This document shows positions 47,432-60,482 of a stretch of DNA of 64,000 nt, piece after piece. The notes under the pieces were generated by a model. The model had not been told where the DNA came from and did not search any database. It was given only the letters and a program-made list of their open reading frames with translations. The first letter of the stretch is position 1. Each line of letters begins with the position of its first letter. The translations under genes and the position numbers were made by a program. Source of the DNA: Saccharina japonica (taxonomy: Eukaryota > Sar > Phaeophyceae > Laminariales > Laminariaceae); the NCBI GenBank assembly GCA_008828725.1, contig MEHQ01003632.1:365054-429053 (forward strand). The letters are read 5' to 3'.

Positions 47432-47966
47432 CAAGACCTTATCCGACCCCTATCCCCGAAAACATCGGCCTTAAAATATTATATAAAACTTTAGAAAGTA
47501 TACAAATTGCAGACACACACCTAACATAAATATTGTGGACACAGTCGAAGTCGTGGCCACGTTGGTTACCAGCAGGGTCTGTGTATCTGTCGCGGGAGTG
47601 CCGATTTTCTCCAGATGTGAGTTGGGGTGCTACCTTTGTCGTGCGTAGGCTAGAACTTTCGTGTGTACTGTACCCGTAAAAGCTGGAGGCTGTGAGTGTA
47701 CGTGGCGGGGGGGGAACAGACGAACAGACTTTACCCTCTGCCATCTTTTATTTTATAGAGTAAGGCTACGGCGTCGTTCACCCCTACCCGAACGGCACAA
47801 TAGGGTATTGGCGTCTTCTGAAATACGCTACGTCGTACGTACTCACGGCCAGTCCACGCTGAGTGAGCCTGCATCATTTGCTTGCTTCTTGCTACAACCA
47901 AACATATGTGTGCACACACACATGGTAGGTCTTGGAGCAGGTCGCTCGCGCGTTGCCTCGCGCTCC

Positions 47967-47987
47967 CTGCTGCTGCTGCTGCTGCTG
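47967..47987 (+). repeat. (CTG)7 microsatellite
   Basis: Seven uninterrupted CTG triplets. The surrounding 47060-48590 has no recognised gene. Confidence 0.95.
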
Positions 47988-48596
47988 CGCGGTCATAGTA
48001 TATAAGAGGTTTTCTGCACACGAGGGTTGCATGTGGGCGAGTACTGCTGCTGTATGGGTTAACCAGAGCTGGGCTTTATGGGTGGTCACGATTTTGCGTA
48101 CAAATGCCGTGTCATGGGCTGTATGCATGCAGTGGCCGATCGCCCAGGTCTGGTGGCGAAAGGCTTCTTGCTCTACTTACGAGCTATTACTGCTGTAATG
48201 CGGTATTACTACGAGGTATGAATATGGAAACACCTGATACGTACTCGTATACTCATACCTGTATCATAAGCACGTACCAGTATACGCAAAAGTCGGCGCA
48301 AGAGCATCTTGATGCAATTGATGCTGTTATCAGCCATTGGCATCACGTGTCTCCTGAAAGGATTTATATTGTTGTATAGTTAATACAGCAGTGACTACAG
48401 TAATAAAGCTGAGACCATGCCCCCCGCCCTCGTCACGGTATAGGCACGACTCCAAGGTATTTTGCGGCTTACGCTTCCCCGCTCAAAACTTAATTGCAAG
48501 ATTCAACGACACTCGAAAGTACTCGCCGGGCTAAACATTTAAGAGCACTGAAATCTAACAAATTCGTGATTTAGTTTTCAATTGCAATTCTTTTCA

Positions 48597-49227
48597 GGGC
48601 AGCGACCAGAAACAGGTACACCTGGTCCGTTCGGGTCCAAAAAAAGGTACATACTTAAATCAAGGTTAAAACGCACCCCACGAACCTGCCGTTCCTTGCA
48701 ACGCAAAGTAGAGTTTTTTCCTGTTCCTCGTGCTCGCCCGGTGGCTACGTATACGCTTAGCTGCTATTAATAGTACGAGGAACGAACGCCTGCTGCTGTA
48801 TTATCCGTTCTCAGCTTGCGACACCCCTGGTATTCCAAGTCAACCACAATCCCGAAGTGGAGCTTTCTATCTCGTAATATTTCGGCGGAGGTGTGCAGGC
48901 AGCTATGCGTGTCGCTCGAGTGGCGTGTGGTGCGAGGTGCGAAGGGAGGAGGGTGTCTCCGCGTACGTTGGCATTTGTATAAGGGGCATAGGGTGGAACT
49001 ATGAAGGGCCTCTGATTTGCTTAAAAACGACAAAAAAAAAGGTAAAAGTCAAGCAGAGTAGACAAAATCAGGTATACCTGGGTTTTAAAGAGGCAAAAAC
49101 AGGAACAACAAGATTTGGACCAATGGCAGGGCACGTGGAGTGCGTTTTTGCCTTGATTTTAAGTATGTACCAGGTACCTGTTTTTGGCCGCAAACGGACC
49201 AGGTATACCTCTTTTTGGCCGCTGCCC
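48597..49227. mobile_element. inverted-repeat element of about 631 bp
   Basis: The left arm (48597 to about 48727, starting gggcagcgaccagaaacagg) is the imperfect reverse complement of the right arm (about 49088-49227). Shared words are 'acctggtccgtt', 'ggtacatactta' and aaacgcac.ccacg. The palindromic word aggtatacct recurs in the right half. No coding sequence. A 185-codon plus frame (48730-49287) crosses it and is not convincing. Confidence 0.75.
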
Positions 49228-50906
49228 TTCTTTTTATCGCAGATTTTTTTCTCTTTCATGACTCGATACCGCAAACGACAGTTCTAATGCTCAGACCTAC
49301 TCCCTAATGGCCGTTTTCGAAAGCGTAGATTATGGACAAAATGTTTGGTGTCAGGCGCCGGGTCGATCACACGAACTTCGCCTCTTACTCGAAAAGGTCT
49401 TCCCGTTCACCTTGTACCTATATAGACGAATTGAAAAAATGAGAGTTTCTGGGGCTGCTGATACGGTTTTAACTTAGATCTTCGACAAAAAAGCCGAGCA
49501 CTAGAAGGCGAACCTACCTGGGTCTCTAGTTCGGCCGTCTGTAGCGTCCTAAGAACCCACAGCAGAGTGTAGATAACAAACAGTAGGACCGGAGTCATAC
49601 AAGTTTCCTGCTGCTGAGCATTTTTGATCCGTGATGCCAACACAGCAATGTTTGCCCTCTTTCGCGGATGCAAGGGCCCCAACACCTCCTATAGACCATT
49701 ACGATCTACAGTAGCTATACGTTGGTCGAGAGCGGTTCTGAGCATTAGAACTGCAGCTATGCCTTGTGCGGTAACGAGTGATGATATGGTGTTATTGTAC
49801 CATAAATTGTATTGCTGTTTTGAAAAAGACAAAAAAAATGTTTTTTTCACACAACTCAAGTACGTACTGTGTATATTTTTCAACCGAAAAGACCCTCCAA
49901 ATAATATTCAAGGTACTACTCTATGTGATATATTCAAGGGCTTCGAGGAGTGTCGTGTTATCAAAGGCAGAGGGGAGCAAGCTTGTGGCGATGGATGGGG
50001 TTAGACGTGATATCAAGTGTTGGTATAAACAGCACTCTACACGGTGCTCACGCAGAGTGCGAATGATTTAAGGCGGTTATTGTCGACACGTACTTGTTAT
50101 ATTGTCTTGGGAAATGGAAAAAAACATGGAAATTTGCACTTGCCGAAGTAGCAAGTTTTTTCCATACTTCAGATTGGATATTTCCGTAGTCCTTGGTTGG
50201 TAAGTTTATTGTAACCGTATTTTTACATACAAGTTGCTTTTGGGGATTTGGAAAAAAAATAAAAAAAAACTCGAAGTATTTATTGGCAATTGTTCTCGTC
50301 TCGTTCCAAACGGCCCTTGCAGGTACAGCAGTCACACACATGATCGTCATGTATATCCAAACGCACACATATACGAATGAAGCACAGGTGCTGCTGTTGT
50401 AGCCTCTCGTACACGAATGTTGGGCACTTCATAGCTGGGCTTATAGGTGGGTCCGAACAATAAATATCTAGGAATAAATTCAGGAAATACGGGATATATC
50501 TACGAAGAGCCTACGCAGGTGTTTTGTTGATACGGGTGGCTGTAGCTTGTTGGCCACGATCCGCGCTTCAGTTAGACTAAAGTTAGAGTTTTTGAATACA
50601 CAAGTTCGTTCAACTCGCTTGGAGTAGGCGAGATACCAGCGAAGAAAGGCCCTCAGACCAGAACTCTTCTTTGACGTTTACATTTGTATTTTAGAAACAT
50701 GTTCCGTAACAATCTGGCTTTATGATAGGCAGTCGTGCGAGTAGTTTCGCCTTGTTCCTTCTCTCTTTGTTAGACCGCGCGTAGGGTTTAGAGTTCGATC
50801 CTCTCATCGATTAGCATCGAACTTTGCCTACACGCACGCTCGCTCGCGATGATAGAAATTTAGCCGAAGGAAGCAGGTTCGGGGAAAGCGCTGTCAATTG
50901 GTATTT
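49228..50906. other. no supported gene
   Basis: Short frames without recognised motifs; AT-rich runs near 49830-49860 and 50240-50270. Confidence 0.5.
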
Positions 50907-50987
50907 CTATGGTATTATTTCTCTCTGTTGCGGATCACTTAATGTAAGTATTGGATTGGATGCGGCCTTCTGCGCCGGCAGAGGGTC
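50907..50987 (+). repeat. 81-bp direct repeat, copy 1
   Basis: Matches 51273-51353 (both contain ctctgttgcggatcactta and tgcgccggcag). Just downstream is a hairpin, gcactgaaggt ... gccttcagtgc, at about 51010-51043. Confidence 0.85.
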
Positions 50988-51272
50988 CTCGGCCGCGAAA
51001 TATACTATCCGCACTGAAGGTGTTTTGGCCGAGGTGCCTTCAGTGCGACAGCATTTCCTGGAAATGATCGCAACTACAGAAACATGCTATCATTTTAGGG
51101 TGGGTGGGATGGTCTTAACTTTTTCACTTGTTCGTCGTATTTTTATCGAGGTTCACGGGTAGACAAGGCGCATGTGATCTTCCTTCGTACAGTTCTCCAG
51201 TGAATCTCATCGAAGGTGTGGTTCCAATATGTGTTCCAATTGTTTTAACCATATTCTTAGATGTCGATATTA

Positions 51273-51353
51273 CTATGGAACTATTTATCTCTGTTGCGGA
51301 TCACTTAATGTAAGGATTGGATTGGATGGGCTCTCCTGCGCCGGCAGGGGGTC
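51273..51353 (+). repeat. 81-bp direct repeat, copy 2
   Basis: Partner of 50907-50987, about 285 bp downstream. Each is followed by gggtc. No gene identified between them. Confidence 0.85.
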
Positions 51354-53560
51354 ACGCCCAAACCTAGAATTTCCTTACTGACCACAGGCGGGGAGTCCTG
51401 TTACTTCACCTCACCCAAATTTACGTTATTTGTAGCAATACCTCCATGCGCCGACAGAACGATTCTCCGCGAAAGCCGGTGGGAAACGGTAGATTGAACG
51501 CGTTGGCTCAGGTCCGCCCCCGTTTCCGCTTAGCTTCCGCTACCCCCCATCCTTAGTGCGCCCAACGTACGCCGCGTTGTCTCCGTCTTCGCGCCACCAA
51601 TTTGAATGATCGTGTTCGTTGATGTTACTACGAATCACTTGCTCCAGCAGAACTGGACGCAATGACTACCATGAAAAATAAGGGAGTAGTTCTCCTGTGC
51701 ACGTATGCCCCTGCAGTACTGTGTCCATGCGCAGCGCGTACAACGCTCCGTCTCCACGGCTCCAAATTAGCAGCACTACCTGGAACGGGTGCTCGCTGGC
51801 GAGATCCCACCCGATACTATGTATGTGTGGCCGCCATAACTTGTGGGCATTCCTTGTCCGTCAACACGACGACAGCCTCGTTAGACTTTCGCAACGTTTC
51901 CACTCGTAGATGTGCGTCGATATAAAGTAATGAAATACAAAAATACCCACCGCAGACGAAAACGTACAACCTCGTGGTCAGCACGATAACGACGGTGGAA
52001 AGACGCAATCCGACCACTACTCCCATAAAGGGCACTATGGAAGTAGGCATGTAAATATCGCCGATCGTATTCATTAGAGACACGTGACTACGGACGTTGA
52101 AACCTTGTGTGAATATTAATTCGCAGGGCTGCCGTGGACGGTACACCTGGAGCCTTACAACCGGCTGCGTAAAGGCACTGCGGCAGCAAGAGTATACAAA
52201 TCCGTTGTTCTAGGCACCGGCGGCACCCCCCCGCGGTGTGCTCGCGGGGCTGCGTAACGGCAGAAATGGCAGCGCCGTGAAACCCTGCAGAGCCTGAACG
52301 GCCCGCAAAACGCAGTGTATATGCCCCCCAAGGGGAGATGGGCGGATTTACCGCAGCAGCACAAGGATGGCGGGACACCCGCGGTGTAAATACATACTAC
52401 CTGAAATAGTGCGATCGTAGCAAAACGAGAATGGCAAGACGCCGCGGCGCACATACCAGAACGCCAAGCCAGCTGAATGTGCATAACAACGTGACCCTCG
52501 CAAAGGCCGCCGAGTGCACACTCGTTGTTTAGCTTCCATAGTGGCCATTCCGTGCGAAACCTATATCGCCCCCAGCCCTACGGCACGTACGTGGAAAGTG
52601 CTACCGCGGGAAGAAGCGGCCTAATCGCTTACTCTAATCATATGTTATACGAAGTATAGGGAGAAGTATACCTACACCAAGTATAATGTCATAACGGACG
52701 GCCTACCGCACAAGAAACCGTCTAAGTATATACCTACCACGACGGTAATGGATATACATATATACGTACTGGTGTCATGTACTAAATCACCTTCCGGCAG
52801 GGGTGAAGTCATCTGTGCATAAGACATAGACCGACGTATATCTATGTTAGGTACAGAGATTTACACGTGGAATGTAATAGGACACCTTCTAGCAGCTATG
52901 ATAACTCGTCTATTTATCTAGACTACGAGTATAGACATACTTGCATGCTTGCAATACAATAGACCCCCTTCAAGCGGAGGTGTGAACTCGTCAATGTATA
53001 CCCTAAATAGGCAGAGCATGAATACACGTAGTGCAATCGATGCGATCATCTAATATATACAGACCCAATAAAGATAGAGTCATAAACTATATGATGTGCT
53101 AAGTCAGCCTCTAGCCGGGGTGAAGCAATTTACCTATAGATATATGAACCGTACGCTCTCTGCGCCTGGAACTTCAGTATTTTGTGAAACAAAACCAACA
53201 CAGCAAAAGTAATATGTAGGCGTGTGCTGTAAGCAAAGGTCGAAGCAATGCTCTGTGTCCAGGCGGGCCGTTGAGAAAACCTGACGTTGCACAAACAACT
53301 GCAAAGCGACTCCGAGCGCATCTTACCAGTATCTTACTTTCAAGTAAACTAGGAAAAGGGTGCGAAGAGTCGCGCAAGTATCTTACATAAAAGCATGATG
53401 TGATATGTGGGGACCCCACGATCATTGAAGAAAGGAGAATTATCGCTCTTCCGAGTTCTGCATGACCCAGACGATGTTCACGACGAGCGGAGCCAGCTCT
53501 GATCATAGCGGTATGCGACAGAAAGCAAAGGCAAACAAACCAGAAAGAGGAGGGGACGCC
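51354..53560. other. no firm gene
   Basis: A minus-strand frame (51817-52146) has two hydrophobic stretches ('TSIVPFMGVVVGL', 'YVFVCGGYFCISLLY') that could be membrane segments of a broken gene, but no family can be named. 52160-52560 is G/C-rich with loosely repeated modules. The rest is short frames. Confidence 0.4.
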
Positions 53561-56350
53561 CAACCGTTAGACCGGGCTTCAAGAAAATTGAGCGCGGCAA
53601 CCAGACACGTAGAACAGCCCGCGCGATACGGGCGTGCAGCTCACTACAGCATGCCACCTAACGCAGAAAGGGCAACTCAGTGAGAAGACGGGAACGCCAG
53701 GGAGCTAGACGCGGCCCGCAAACCGGCGGTGCCGACACCGGCCCAGAGCTCCGAAGGCACTGTGCGAATGTCTAAAAATCTGCAAAACGAAAGACTAGAG
53801 TTTCCAAATGTAGGCGCCGGCGAGGCGCACCCGCGTTGCACTCACCGAGACGGCAGCGCTGTAAGTCACTGGCGGCGCCCAAAGCAATCTACGTATGTCT
53901 ACAAAGACCAATATATACAGATAAACGCCGGAGCTGTCGACGAGCTGGAGGATTATCGTGCGACACATGGCCCAGCCCGCCATGTACCACGTGCAAGTCT
54001 AAATATGTACGATCGTAGGCATTGGTGACACTCACAATTCCTCGACAAAACATGTCTCTGGCCGCGCTGGGAAACTCCGCAGCGCCGGCAAACCGGCAGA
54101 ACCGCAAGTATACAGCCATGCTGAAAAGAGAAACCGGCAACGCCGTAAGCAAGGCTAAGACCCAACAACAAGGAGGGGGGGAGCCCCATGGTAAATCTGG
54201 GCGTCGAGAAACTGAGCACGGTAACCCGACCCGTATGACGAGCCGCTCGATACTAGCGTGACGCGCACGATCACGTGCCAACTTACGCAGACATTGCAAC
54301 CCCGTAAGAAACTGGCGACACCAGGAAACCAGCCGTGGCCTGCTGACCAGCAACGCTGAGGGCAGCGTGCGAAATCTACAGTTCTGCCAAGGTAGGCCCT
54401 GGCTAGGCGCACCGGCGGTGCACTCGCAGAGACGGCTAAGCCGTAAAACGACGACGAAAAACGACCGTGCGAAATCTACAGTTCTGCCAACGTTGGCCCC
54501 GGCAACGCCTGTGACGCTTATCCTCAATTACTCGCCAAACAGCAGCGCTGTATACCGCTGGCAGCTCCAGACGGTATAAAGTAACGATAAAATTATTTGA
54601 GCAAATTTAAAAATGCCTGCGAACTCGAGAATATCGTGCGGCACAGGCAGCGCCTGTAACACTCATCCTCAACGTACTCGCCAAACAGCAGCGATGTATA
54701 CCGCCGAACGCTCCAGACGGTATAAAGTAAAAGCAGCGCTGCGTATACCTGGCGATGCTAGAACAGCCAGCGAAGCTGGAGGGATCCCCGGCGACGCCGG
54801 ATATACCTGCGAAACTCGACAATATCGTGCGGCACGGGCAACGCCTCTAACACTCATCCTAAACGTACTCGCCAAACAGCAGCGCTGTATACCGATGGCA
54901 GCTCCAGACGGTATAAAGTAACATTTAAAATAAATAAGTAAATTTAAATTTAAGATTCCTGCGAAATTCGAGAATATCGTGCGGCACAGGCAGCGCCTGT
55001 AACACTCATCCTCAACGTACTCGCGAAGCAGCAGCGCTGTATACCGCTGGCAGCTCCGGGCGGTAAAAAAGTAACATTCAAAATACATATGTAAATTACA
55101 ATTATTTTCATAAATATCGTGCAGCAGAGGCAACCTCGTCGTAAACAAGCCGCAGAAACAGCAGCATTGCATATAGCTGGCAATGCCAGAACAACCAGCC
55201 ACGCTGGAGGGTATCCCCGGCTTCGCTGAAGATGCCTGCGAAACTCGAGAATATCGTCCGGCATGGACAACGCCTGTTACATTTATCCTCAACGTACTCG
55301 CTAAACAGCAGAGCTATATACCGCGGGCAGCTCCAGATGGTATAAATTAATTTTAAAAGTAACTGCGTAAATTTAATTTTTGAATAAATTTGAAATAAAC
55401 ATCGTGCGGCACTGTCCACGTCGTAAGGAAACCCAAAGACGGGGCCGTAAGAAGGGCGGAATATACTGACATCGCACATCCTGCTGCACTTGCTGTGTAA
55501 AATAATGCCGCCCTGATGAGGAAGTGTGCGTTGAGGAATTGCAGTCGCCCGCCCTGTGTCCAGAAACTGAACCCTGCATGTCTGGTATATGCATCAAACG
55601 GTTGAGCGCCGTATAAACGGTATTATGTGTTTTTACATATATGTCATATAGCTGTAACCATACTGCTGCGCAGTGACAGTGTCACGAAATGCTATATACA
55701 GCGCTATGATAGTGGCCTATAGGAGGTCGTATTGAGTCCAGATTCGGTGCAGATTCATTCCATACCACCCGCGATATATCCTGAGACTGTAGGCCAGATT
55801 CACGAAGGTTCGTTGTGCACCCCAACCATGATATGTATCACCAGGACCTTTTTTCTCAGCCGGTGCCCGTGGTGGCGGAATATCTTGCGGCCCGGTCGAC
55901 GCCTGTGACACTTATCCTGCGCGTTCTCGCCACAACGAAGTGCTGTATACAGCTTGCAACGCCAGAAGATACAACGTAACTACATTGCAATTACGTTAAG
56001 TGAAAAAAAAAAAAATGAAATATAATAACGTGCGATAATATTTATGTCCAGCCCCGCTGAACAGACGACCCAGCAACGCCAGACATATCCGGACACTTCG
56101 TATATATACTCGTACTCGAAGGACGCGATATAACCCGTCGCCGTGAACGTTAGGTGGCATGACAAGTACCGTTACCACGGTAACTCCCCTCAATTGCATC
56201 TATCCCCACGAAACATGTACTCGCATAGCAAACTAGACCCATGGAAATAAAAAGAAAATAAATATAAGTTTACACTAAATCAAAATACCATCTCAGCCAC
56301 GCTGGAAAGACAACCCGGCAACGCCGGGATTGCCCGCGAAACACCGAATA
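53560..56350 (+). repeat. field of diverged modules, about 150 bp
   Basis: A module running from cctgcgaaactcgagaatat through cctgtaacactcatcctcaa and aacagcagcgctgtatacc to cagacggtataaagtaac recurs. Starts are near 54612, 54808, 54958 and 55229; a beginning-less copy lies near 54490-54600 and a weaker one at about 55875-55980. Short G/C-rich modules (ccagcgaagctggagggatc, ccccggc.acgccgg) lie between copies at about 54766, 55194 and 56292. AT-rich tails follow several units. No credible gene in any frame. Confidence 0.75.
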
Positions 56351-56887
56351 TGATACGGCACGGGCCGCGCATTATTTCTGGTGAATGGTGTCCTAAGGGA
56401 ACTTTGCCAGCCAGTGGCCAACTAGGGTATCAAATACTCGGTTTTCATCAACTACTTCGGGGTATATTAGTGAAAATCTGTTGATGTAATCCGGAACTCA
56501 CAAGCATAACACAGGCCGTGGGGTCACTAGTGCTTTGACCTACAGAGTTGTTGTAGAACCACATCATCATCCCTTCCGCCCTTCAAGGTGAATTATGAAA
56601 TATTTCCTAGATGTGCCGTAAGCGCGCGAAATGCGTCAGAGTGTCCCAGGATTCAGGCCTGTGACAGGAAATGTAACTTCTCGCGAAATCGCGTCACCAA
56701 TATTGTCTGGCCGTTGTAGTGCAGCGTGTTGCAGCAAAATATTTTCTACCACCGTTTTCCGCCGAGATGTCCACGAACGGTAGACGTCACAGCTCAGCCG
56801 AATCCTTAACCCTCGTTGTTGCGCAACCCCCCTCCCTGGTGTCCGTCGATATTTTCACTGCAGTCGCCTTCACCGTGTTTGGACAGG

Positions 56888-58474
56888 ATGAGACGTTGCT
56901 CACATACTACCTGCAAGAAGCCGGGTAGATTTATTTCCGAGGGCAGCAAGACGCCGGTATACTGCAAGCAACATGCGGAGGATGGTATGGTAGACATTTG
57001 CTGCAAACGTTGCCGACATGGCACCTGCATGAAGCAGCCGAGTTTCAATGTCAAGGGCAGCAAGACGGCGGTTTACTGCAAGCAACATGCAGAGGACGGC
57101 ATGGTGAATACCAAGAGCAGGCGTTGCTTTCATGGCACCTGCATGACGACACCCAGTTTCAATGTCGAGGGCAGCAGGACTCCGGTTTACTGCAAGCAGC
57201 ATGCGGAGGATGGCATGGTTGACGTTTGCAGCAAGAGTTGCCGACACGGCACCTGCATGAAGCAGCCGAGTTTCAACGTCGAGGGAAGCAAGACAGCGGT
57301 GTACTGCAAGCAACATGCGGAGGACAGCATGGTGGATGTTTGCAGCAAGCGTTGCCGACATGGCACCTGCGTGAAGTGGCCGAGTTTCAATGTCGGGGGA
57401 AGCAAGACGCCGGTGTTCTGCAGGCAACACGCAGAGGGCGGCATGGTAGACGTTTGCAGTAAGAGTTGCCGACATGCTACCTGCATGAAGTAGCCGAGTT
57501 TTAACGTCCAGGGCAGCTAGACGGCGGTGTACTGCAAGCAACATGCGGAGGACGGCATGGTGAACGTACGTAACCGACGTTGCTCACATCAGGGTTGCAT
57601 GACGATCCCGACGTTCAATGTGGAGGGCACCAAAACGCCGGTTTTTTGCAAGCAGCATGCTGACGATGACATGGTGGACGTTTGCAGCAAGCGTTGCTCA
57701 CATGAAACCTGCACGAAGAACCCTAGTTTCAATGTCGAGGGCAGCAAAACGCCTGTATACTGCAAGCAACATGCGGACGCCGGCATGGTGGACGTTTGCA
57801 GCAAGCGTTGCTCACATGACACCTGCACGAAAAACGCTAGTTTTAATGTCGAGGGGAGCACGATGGCGGCGTACTGTATGCAACATGCGGAGGACGGCAT
57901 GGTGAACATACGTTACCGACGTTGCTCACATCAGAGTTGCATGACGATCCCGACCTTTAATGTGGTTGGTAACAAGAGGGCGGTGTACTGTCAGCAACAT
58001 GCGGAGGGCGGAATGGTGGATGTTTGCAGCAGGCGTTGCTCACATGAAACCTGCACAAAGACGCCCAGTCATAACGTTGAGGGAAGCAAGACGGTGGTTT
58101 ACTGTAAGCAACACGCGGGGGATGGCATGGTGGACGTTCGTACTCGACGTTGCTCACATGACGTCTGCAGTAGGGCGCCTAGTTGGGGCGCGCTGACTCA
58201 CGGGGCGCCGACAGTGTGTCCGAACCATAAAAGCGACATATTGACCGGTCAAGTGGTCAATTTCGAGGGCCGATGCCAAGTGGCGAGTTGTCGCCGAATG
58301 TCGCGGTGGGGATTCGATGGAAAGCAACCTACCCACTGCTCACAGCACGGCTCCTTACAGCACGGTCTCGTATGCACTATACAGACAACTACCAGCAAGA
58401 AAGCTCGTCGTAGCCTGTCGGACTGTACCATAAGCCCCCCTTGATTATCTGTTAAAACTGAGTGTATGTTTTGA
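56888..58474 (+). pseudogene. EsV-1-7 repeat protein, 13 units, three in-frame stops
   Basis: From ATG 56888 (codon after 'ggacagg'; the same MRRC start as the intact paralogue) one frame runs through thirteen units of about 38 residues of the type RCSHDTCTKNPSFNVEGSK + TPVYCKQHADDGMV. Units 1-11 are canonical; 12 and 13 are the Trp-containing variant pair ('APSWGALTHG', 'MSRWGFDGKQPTHC'), followed by 'KKARRSL'. Three codons are stops: TAG at 57491-57493 and TAG at 57518-57520, both in unit 6 where sister units have Gln and Lys, and TGA at 58442-58444 where the paralogue has Arg. After the last stop the tail 'VKTECMF' is still readable to a TGA at 58472-58474. No frameshifts in about 1.6 kb. 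Either a young pseudogene, two shorter genes (56888-57493 and about 57527-58444), or read-through. The upstream ttggacag just before 56887 could be a splice acceptor. Confidence 0.88.
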
Positions 58475-60482
58475 AATGTGTCTGAAAGATCCGGAACATG
58501 AGTGTATTTATAGTTCTACAATGTTATGGTTGGCGTTGAGCGAGCATATCAAACGTGCATCCTATAGCTTTAAAATAGTCGCCCTAGGTATATATATCAT
58601 TGTTTTTAATGTTTTCTCAAAACGGACTTGTCACTGTATTGGGGCTGGCTGTATCTTTGTTGAGATCCCGACGACGTTTTTCAGGGGTGAGATGGTACTG
58701 TTTAAACTGCTATGAGGGTAGCGAAGTCAGGACCAACGCTCGTTCAGCGACCCTGCTTTATGTCATTACGTGTGGTAGTGTTGTCGTCAGTTCGAAAGGG
58801 GCATGAGCTAGTCACACGCGGTTCTGCATGGTTCGACACTCATTTCTCTTCGAAATGTTCTCAGCGTGTAGCTAAACCTTAAGTATATGTGTTCTTATGG
58901 CTATTTCCGTCGTCTGGCGTCGCAAATCTGAAATATACCAGGGCAGTGGCTATTGTACACGATGCTAACGATAATGCCCCCACGCTCGTCGTGCAGGTCA
59001 CAAACCGTAACAAGCCGCAACTACTTTGTGGTCCAGCTCTTGTAAAGTATTCCGATCGAGTAGCTTCACTGGGTTGTCAACGCTCACAGCATGTTTATTG
59101 TATATCTTTCGAATTGCATTGTTTTTATTTTTTTAGGAGTCGTGGGAGAGAGAGATTGTTTTCGTCGGCCAGACACCTGTATCGTAGCTTGCGGCAACTC
59201 CCCAAGTATTTCGACCACCCAATTTACGACTTATCTCTCCCCACTGTAATATCTCCCGTGTTCCTAACTACAGTAGTACGGCCTAGAGTTGTCTCGGATG
59301 ACCAAGCCTCCGAATGGTACGGTACCATTCGACTCATCCAATACCGAGGTAATGTGAGACTACTGTTTACCGTACTCTTAGTTGTTTTTTACCCCCCAAA
59401 CTGACCCTTGTTCCTGGGTGTTACCACAACGATACGTGGAAAGGAGGGCGTGGTCGCGAAAAAGAGGGAAGCATGACACAAACTTCAACACAAGGGCAAT
59501 GGCTCTGCCGACCGCGCCAATAGACGTCCTTGGCCCACGAGCCTCGTTCAAGTCTGCACGCGCACAGTGCGAATATTTTCCGTATCACGCTCATGGCCCG
59601 AAGAACGCTCGGGTACCTTGTCGGGCCTGTTGCCCTCACGTTTTCCCCGTCTATGTGCCGTTGGCGTAAAACGCCACGTCAACCCGGGCAAGGCAGCGCA
59701 CGGCGTGCACCACATACGAATCGGTGGCGAACAGTTCGACTGACCGCCCCACCAGGAAGTATCCCAGAGTTAAACACAGCCACAAAACCTCTCCGAGCCC
59801 CGCGAGGGAATGAGGGTTTCCTCAGAGAAACGCATACCGAACAAAATCGGTAGGCGGATCCGGTGAAGCATTCCTGCTACTACGTGGACTTGTGCAATAC
59901 CTCTGAACGCCAACGGGACCACGGGGACCGTGCCCGGTAGCTCCAGCTCTACATGAAATCGACATAGATACTGTATCGTCGCCAATTTACTGGAAATCGT
60001 ATTCGACGCAAAACACCACAAGGTCAGCCCAATCTACAATCAGGTGTCGCAACTATCCGAGTCACTCGACGCCAAAACAAAAACCAAACTCCTGAAAAAC
60101 CATCAACATTCGAAACGTACTCTGTAATTGGCGACCAGACGCGCACGTGCTCCAAGCGGAGCTCGCAACTAAACAACCGACGTCCTGGAGGTCACGATGT
60201 AGGCACAGAGCTCCCACCCCGCCGGCGAGGCGCTGCTCCTGATCTTGGCTCTGCCGCCGACCGACGGAGCCCGCTCCCCCTATTCGAGCGCGCAAGGTGC
60301 GGCCGTAGTAAGTTTCGGCGTCCGAACCAGCAGCCACGACCCTCCATCCACGCGTAACAGTCGCCGGTTACAGTGTAGCTGGCGTACACCCTCTGCTAAT
60401 GACGGCAGCGAAACACGCAGGCGACGGCGACAAGAGGGGGGTGGGATGGGGTATATCCTGCCCACGTCTACCTTGCCTATCC
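58475..60482. other. no firm gene
   Basis: A 171-codon plus frame (58889-59404) starts at GTG and contains an intron-like acceptor (tttatttttttag, about 59136); it could be gene debris or exons, but no domain is recognised. Other frames are short. Confidence 0.4.

Noticed and set aside
50775..50812. tRNA T-arm-like sequence (agagttcgatcctct)
   Set aside because: A good T-arm, but no matching acceptor, D-arm or anticodon arm upstream.
56900..57544. 214-codon minus-strand frame opposite the EsV-1-7 repeats (and similar at 57187-57486)
   Set aside because: The 114-bp repeat unit is a multiple of three, so an antisense frame open in one unit is open in all. The product is only a period-38 shadow.
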